Made by a program: the position numbers and the translations under genes. The notes below the pieces were generated by a model. That model was not told the origin of the DNA, did not search any database, and saw only the letters and a program-made list of their open reading frames with translations. From Paenibacillus puerhi (lineage in GTDB: Bacteria > Bacillota > Bacilli > Paenibacillales > NBRC-103111): a stretch of 64,000 nucleotides of DNA. The stretch covers positions 174,627 through 238,626 of the forward strand of contig NZ_WUWM01000007.1 in NCBI RefSeq assembly GCF_009846885.1, in the 5' to 3' direction. The first letter of the stretch is position 1. Each line of letters starts with the position of its first letter. Shown one piece after another: positions 60,912 through 64,000 of the stretch.

Positions 60912-61646
60912 GTGATGCATGGTTTTACTCGTACTCTTTTCGTCGTGCTCGTTTTCGTCTGTGTAGCGGCTAGCCCCGCTCTTCCGTCGTCCGCAACCTT
61001 CGCTTCTGAGGATCCCTATGAATCTATCTTTATCAACGATTTTTATATCGCTTCAGAGGACCCCGCACTTGGCTCTCAGTCGGACCAGCCGGTCGATCTG
61101 GCCCATTCGGTCCTGCTTCCCTCCACCGTTCCTTACGAAGTGAGGGCGGGCGATACGTTATATCGAATCTCCCGGTCTTTCGGTGTCAGCCTCAACGATA
61201 TCATGGCCGCGAACGATATAAGCTCCCCGGATCGGTTATCCATCGGCACGCGTTTGGAGATTCCTGTCCAAGAGGCTGCCCTCCAGTTCGCCGACGGCCG
61301 TACCAATATAGTGAAGCAGGTGCTTTCTACCACCTTGACTGCGTATACAGCCGGGTATGAATCGACTGGCAAAACGCCATCGCATCCTCAATACGGCATT
61401 ACATACAGTGGCAGCAAAGCCGAAGAAGGCCGTACGATTGCCGTTGATCCGAAAATCATTCCGATCGGAACAACCGTATTTATCGATGGGATCGGCCTAC
61501 GCAAAGCCGAAGATATCGGCTCCGCTATTCGCGGCTCTCGCATAGACGTATTTATGAAGGATGTGAGCGAGGCATTGGAGTTCGGAGTGAAGAAAAACGT
61601 GAAGGTGTATGTACTGTCCACCTCAAATACGGACACCCGAAGCTAA
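60912..61646 (+). CDS. Secreted LysM and 3D-domain protein
   Basis: The protein has 244 residues. A signal peptide runs to about residue 30 (TLFVVLVFVCVAASPALPSS). A LysM domain (YEVRAGDTLYRISRSFGVSL, NDIMAANDISSPDRLSIGTR) binds peptidoglycan. The C-terminal 3D domain has LTAYTAGYESTGKTP, GRTIAVDPKIIPIGTTVFID and SRIDVFMKDVSEALEFGVKK with its three Asp residues, as in YocH/YabE-type muralytic transglycosylases. GTG 60912 is nine bases after AGAGGAGG. Likely a cell-wall remodelling enzyme. Confidence 0.92.
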   Translation: MMHGFTRTLFVVLVFVCVAASPALPSSATFASEDPYESIFINDFYIASEDPALGSQSDQPVDLAHSVLLPSTVPYEVRAGDTLYRISRSFGVSLNDIMAANDISSPDRLSIGTRLEIPVQEAALQFADGRTNIVKQVLSTTLTAYTAGYESTGKTPSHPQYGITYSGSKAEEGRTIAVDPKIIPIGTTVFIDGIGLRKAEDIGSAIRGSRIDVFMKDVSEALEFGVKKNVKVYVLSTSNTDTRS

Positions 61647-61801
61647 CAGACGATAAGCCCTAGCTCCATCATAATACAAAACGTGCCCCGAAACATTATT
61701 TTTCGCGAATTGGGCAATCTATCTGTGTCGTTATCTTGTCATTCGCGAAATTATCGCCCTGGCACCCATCCAATACGCCGGGCCCGGGAGGATCGTAAGC
61801 C

Positions 61802-62245
61802 ATGAAGAAAAGACAGGCTCTTTATTTGACAGGATGCTGGATTTTTCTTTCCCTTACCTTGATAACGGGCTGCGGGCAACAGCAGAAGTCCGGGCAGGAA
61901 ATGCAGGGTAAGGGGAAGCAACAGAACGATAAGCCGATCGATACCCAGCTGCAGCAGCAGTTTAAGATGTATCAGGAAATTCAGCAGCAGGAATTCGAAA
62001 CAGAGGAAAAAAAGCGAGCGTCCGAAAAAAAGCAATTAAAGAAGCTTCAGGAAACACAGGCAAAGTCGTTGAAGCAAGAGTTTAAATACCAGAGAATGCT
62101 TCAACATAGCGGAAATCCGTGGAAGCAGCAGGACAAGCAAGCCCCGGAAGAAGGGCAGAAAAGCGGAAGTAAGGACAGCGAAGGTTCAGGGGGCAAGGCC
62201 AAAAAACAAGAACACCCGCCCAAAGAAGCGAAGAAATCCGAATAA
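61802..62245 (+). CDS. Gln/Lys/Glu-rich lipoprotein
   Basis: The protein has 147 residues. A signal peptide ends in lipobox LITGCG. The mature part is almost wholly Gln, Lys, Glu and Ser, with a probable coiled coil at residues 45-95 (QLQQQFKMYQEIQQQEFETE) and a disordered Lys/Gly/Ser tail. No family is recognised. GGGAGG precedes the ATG by eight bases. Between this gene and the 3D-domain gene (61647-61801) no feature is evident. Confidence 0.65.
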   Translation: MKKRQALYLTGCWIFLSLTLITGCGQQQKSGQEMQGKGKQQNDKPIDTQLQQQFKMYQEIQQQEFETEEKKRASEKKQLKKLQETQAKSLKQEFKYQRMLQHSGNPWKQQDKQAPEEGQKSGSKDSEGSGGKAKKQEHPPKEAKKSE

Positions 62246-62269
62246 CGCATGATCCTATTTCTTGGTTCA

Positions 62270-62295
62270 GTCCCTGCATGTCGCAGGGACCTCTT
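62270..62295. terminator. Hairpin between convergent genes
   Basis: GTCCCTGC / GCAGGGAC with a 5-base loop; weak T-runs. Probably serves both the lipoprotein gene and the DUF421 gene. Confidence 0.5.
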
Positions 62296-62308
62296 CATCG
62301 TTGATTTC

Positions 62309-63004
62309 TTAGTCTTTCCGGACCGGCTCCTCATTGCGAACGATATACAAACCATCTTCCGACGTCCATTCCGCGTAAAAGACTTGTCTCGGGTCCATGA
62401 AGCCTTGCTCAAGCATTTCCTTTCGAAGCCAGCTCTCGTCTTTCCCGATCTCCTTTAATCCATCGCCCTGTATCTGACCGTCTTTAATCATCACTTCAGC
62501 GGGTCTTTGCACCTGCTCCGGTAAATTCAAGTCCCCTCGGTTAACCGTCTCATATTCCGATTTAAGCAGTATACTCAGGCTGCCGTTCGTCTCCAGCACT
62601 GCAAACGCCACCTTATTCAAGGAAAACACATTGCGTTGTCTCAGCATCATGCATAGCTGCTCCATATCCACATTATTTCGGTCCAGTTCCCGTTGATTGA
62701 CAACGCCGTTCACAATAAGCAGCGAGGGCTCGCCTTCCAGAGGCTTTCTCAGCTTTCTACTGCGGTAGACGACCCGGTCCATGGCATAGCTTAGCAGCAT
62801 CCAGAACGCTAACGCGTAGACCAGCTTTCCATAGCCGGCTTCATCGTCGTATATGGTATTGCCCACCAGCTCACTGAGCATCAGAGCAGATACGAAATCA
62901 AATGGGGTCAGCTGGGAAATTTCCTTCTTACCGAGCAGGCGAGTAATGACCCATAACCCAACAAATCCGATGACCAGCTTCAAAGTGATATGAACGAAAC
63001 TCAT
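62309..63004 (-). CDS. DUF421 (YetF-like) membrane protein
   Basis: The protein has 231 residues. Three TM helices (KLVIGFVGLWVITRLLGKKE, FDFVSALMLSELVGNTIYDD, VYALAFWMLLSYAMDRVVYR) are followed by the DUF421 cytoplasmic domain (LEGEPSLLIVNGVVNQRELD, MLRQRNVFSLNKVAFAVLET, then NRGDLNLP). The GKKEISQLTPFDFV motif is diagnostic. Related proteins (YetF, YdfS, YkjA) appear in sporulating Bacilli, and some affect spores. Function not settled. GGAGGGGGATTCTGG lies before the ATG. Confidence 0.9.
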   Translation of the reverse strand: MSFVHITLKLVIGFVGLWVITRLLGKKEISQLTPFDFVSALMLSELVGNTIYDDEAGYGKLVYALAFWMLLSYAMDRVVYRSRKLRKPLEGEPSLLIVNGVVNQRELDRNNVDMEQLCMMLRQRNVFSLNKVAFAVLETNGSLSILLKSEYETVNRGDLNLPEQVQRPAEVMIKDGQIQGDGLKEIGKDESWLRKEMLEQGFMDPRQVFYAEWTSEDGLYIVRNEEPVRKD

Positions 63005-63084
63005 CCAGAATCCCCCTCCTGTGGCCGTGTTGTTCCTCTTTAACCCTCGAATGGTGGAGTTGACTCAATCTTGAGTTCCTATAT

Positions 63085-63125
63085 CAAAAAGACTCTTGCC
63101 TCCGATTATTCGGTAGCAAGAGTCT
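63085..63125 (-). terminator. Terminator of the rRNA-tRNA operon
   Basis: AGACTCTTGC / GCAAGAGTCT stem; on the minus strand followed by TTTTTG. It lies ~160 bases beyond tRNA-Arg. Confidence 0.85.
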
Positions 63126-63153
63126 ACTTATGTAAGTGCTGATATTATTTGTT

Positions 63154-63180
63154 GAGGTTATATGGCGTGCCCTGAGAGAT
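63154..63180 (-). repeat. Partial copy of the tRNA-Arg 3' end
   Basis: GAGGTTATA-TGGCGTGCCCTGAGAGAT matches 63277-63304 with one single-base gap. It includes the tRNA-Arg acceptor strand, its CCA and nine flanking bases. Confidence 0.8.
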
Positions 63181-63286
63181 GCGGCTTTCAGCCGACTGCG
63201 TAGTATTCCTTTCGAAGCGTAGCTCCGACGAACTCTGACGTTCGAATCTAAGTCTCAGTCCACTCTGTAATTCGATGAGGTTATAA

Positions 63287-63363
63287 TGGCGTGCCCTGAG
63301 AGATTCGAACTCCCGACCTTTTGATTCGTAGTCAAACGCTCTATCCAGCTGAGCTAAGGGCAC
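63287..63363 (-). tRNA. tRNA-Arg(ACG)
   Basis: Acceptor GTGCCCT/AGGGCAC, D arm with GCTCAGCTGGATAGAGC, anticodon loop CTACGAA, T loop TTCGAAT, discriminator G; CCA is encoded. Confidence 0.95.
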
Positions 63364-63367
63364 ATAC

Positions 63368-63406
63368 AATCGGGATACCGGCTTTGTTGAAGTCGGTATC
63401 CCGATT
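63368..63406. other. 13-bp hairpin between tRNA-Arg and tRNA-Leu
   Basis: AATCGGGATACCG and its exact complement with a 13-base loop. No T-run on either side, so it is more likely an RNA-processing or stability element than a terminator. Confidence 0.6.
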
Positions 63407-63419
63407 AGTTGTTTCATGA

Positions 63420-63503
63420 TGCGCTCGAGAGGACTCGAACCTCCACGGCTGTTACCCCACTAGAACCTGAATCTAGCGCGTCTGCCAATTCCGCCACGAA
63501 CGC
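63420..63503 (-). tRNA. tRNA-Leu(CAG)
   Basis: Acceptor GCGTTCG/CGAGCGC, anticodon loop TTCAGGT, long variable arm (TGGGGTAACAGCCGT), T loop TTCGAGT, discriminator A; no encoded CCA. Confidence 0.95.
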
Positions 63504-63513
63504 ATATGAATGA

Positions 63514-63599
63514 TGGTGCGGTTGAGAGGACTCGAACCTCCACGAGCGTACGCCCACTACCCCCTCAAGATAGCGTGTCTGCCATTCCACCACAACCGC
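63514..63599 (-). tRNA. tRNA-Leu(GAG)
   Basis: Acceptor GCGGTTG/CAACCGC, anticodon loop TTGAGGG, long variable arm, T loop TTCGAGT, CCA encoded. Confidence 0.95.
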
Positions 63600-63614
63600 A
63601 TATTCAATTAAACG

Positions 63615-63687
63615 TGAGCCATGTAGGACTCGAACCTACGACACCCTGATTAAAAGTCAGGTGCTCTACCAACTGAGCTAATGGCTC
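63615..63687 (-). tRNA. tRNA-Lys(TTT)
   Basis: Acceptor GAGCCAT/ATGGCTC, anticodon loop CTTTTAA, T loop TTCGAGT, discriminator A; no encoded CCA. Confidence 0.96.
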
Positions 63688-63696
63688 ATACTAGAA

Positions 63697-63782
63697 TGGT
63701 GGAGGCTGATGGATTCGAACCACCGAACTCGTCAGAGAACAGATTTACAGTCTGCTGCGTTTGGCCACTTCGCTAAGCCTCC
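63697..63782 (-). tRNA. tRNA-Tyr(GTA)
   Basis: Acceptor GGAGGCT/AGCCTCC, anticodon loop CTGTAAA, long variable arm, T loop TTCGAAT, CCA encoded. Confidence 0.96.
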
Positions 63783-63791
63783 GTATTACTA

Positions 63792-63867
<76 letters not shown>

Positions 63868-63902
63868 CAATAACCACTTTTGACTATCCATTAAATGAAT
63901 CC

Positions 63903-64000
63903 GCTTGGCGACGTTCTACTCTCCCAGGACCCTTCGGTCCAAGTACCATCGACGCTGGAAGGCTTAACGTTCGTGTTCGGGATGGGTACGCGTGGTTCCC
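63903..64000 (-). rRNA. rrf: 5S rRNA, 3' part (5' end beyond the window)
   Basis: The minus strand reads GGGAACCACGCGTACCCATC, then CCGAACACGAACGTTAAGCC, the conserved 5S loop, and ends GAGTAGAACGTCGCCAAGC. About 98 of ~117 bases are present. It places the six tRNAs downstream of an rRNA operon. Confidence 0.95.

Noticed and set aside
63368..63406. Terminator between tRNA-Arg and tRNA-Leu
   Set aside because: The stem is strong, but neither strand has a T-run and tRNA-Arg follows in the same operon.

Overview
The window comes from a moderately GC-rich, low-copy-repeat Firmicute chromosome, most likely Paenibacillus or a close relative (Paenibacillaceae). The reasons are the strong AGGAGG ribosome sites, a Phe T-box ahead of pheST, the order pheS-pheT-zapA-cvpA-mutS2, the B. 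megaterium-type anaerobic cobalamin genes (CbiH with an iron-sulfur extension, CbiX with a His-rich tail), a copper-amine-oxidase-like stalk-domain protein, and lipoproteins with Gram-positive lipoboxes.

Layout. 1-12 kb holds housekeeping genes: the 5' end of mutS2, a holin-like membrane protein, a CuA lipoprotein, two facing gene remnants, cvpA, an unusually large zapA with an internal 108-bp tandem repeat, a macrolide phosphotransferase homologue, pheT and pheS with a T-box, and a guanylate-kinase-like gene. 12-13.7 kb holds four small proteins. 13.9-25.5 kb is one ten-gene minus-strand operon (cbiH, cbiX, cbiJ, cbiC, cbiD, cbiET, cbiL, cbiF, cbiG, cbiA) behind a cobalamin riboswitch. It encodes the whole route from sirohydrochlorin to cobyrinate a,c-diamide.

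26.5-32.6 kb is an AT-rich island inserted at the 3' end of tRNA-Gly. The 3' part of the tRNA is repeated at 28.94 kb and 32.53 kb, so two elements seem to have inserted in tandem. The first module carries a broken IS3-type transposase and a stalk-domain protein. The second carries an integrase remnant and a cluster of intact and decaying small genes, including a SUKH (SMI1/KNR4) protein and a DUF7660-like protein. It looks like an array of orphan immunity genes whose toxins are missing.

32.6-46 kb has an aldo/keto reductase, a palindromic intergenic repeat array, a GGDEF-EAL protein, a CopC-CopD copper protein, nrdA-nrdB behind paired NrdR boxes, a chemotaxis receptor, and a two-gene response-regulator/HPt/GGDEF module. 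46-57 kb has small genes, a TauE permease, a CD3324-family gene with a complex small-RNA-like leader region, a cyclic-phosphodiesterase/nucleotidase, and a phosphonate-type ABC transporter. That transporter is split: phnD is alone on the plus strand, and phnC-phnE-phnE is on the minus strand. Between them lie a zinc-ribbon threonine synthase and a divergent LysR regulator. 57-63 kb has a Cys-rich pentapeptide-repeat protein, an ABC exporter pair, a stand-alone uroporphyrinogen-III synthase, a LysM-3D protein, a lipoprotein and a DUF421 protein. The window ends in the tail of an rRNA operon on the minus strand: 5S rRNA, then tRNA-Phe, Tyr, Lys, Leu(GAG), Leu(CAG) and Arg(ACG), closed by a terminator.

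All calls come from reading the sequence and recognising families; no database search was run.
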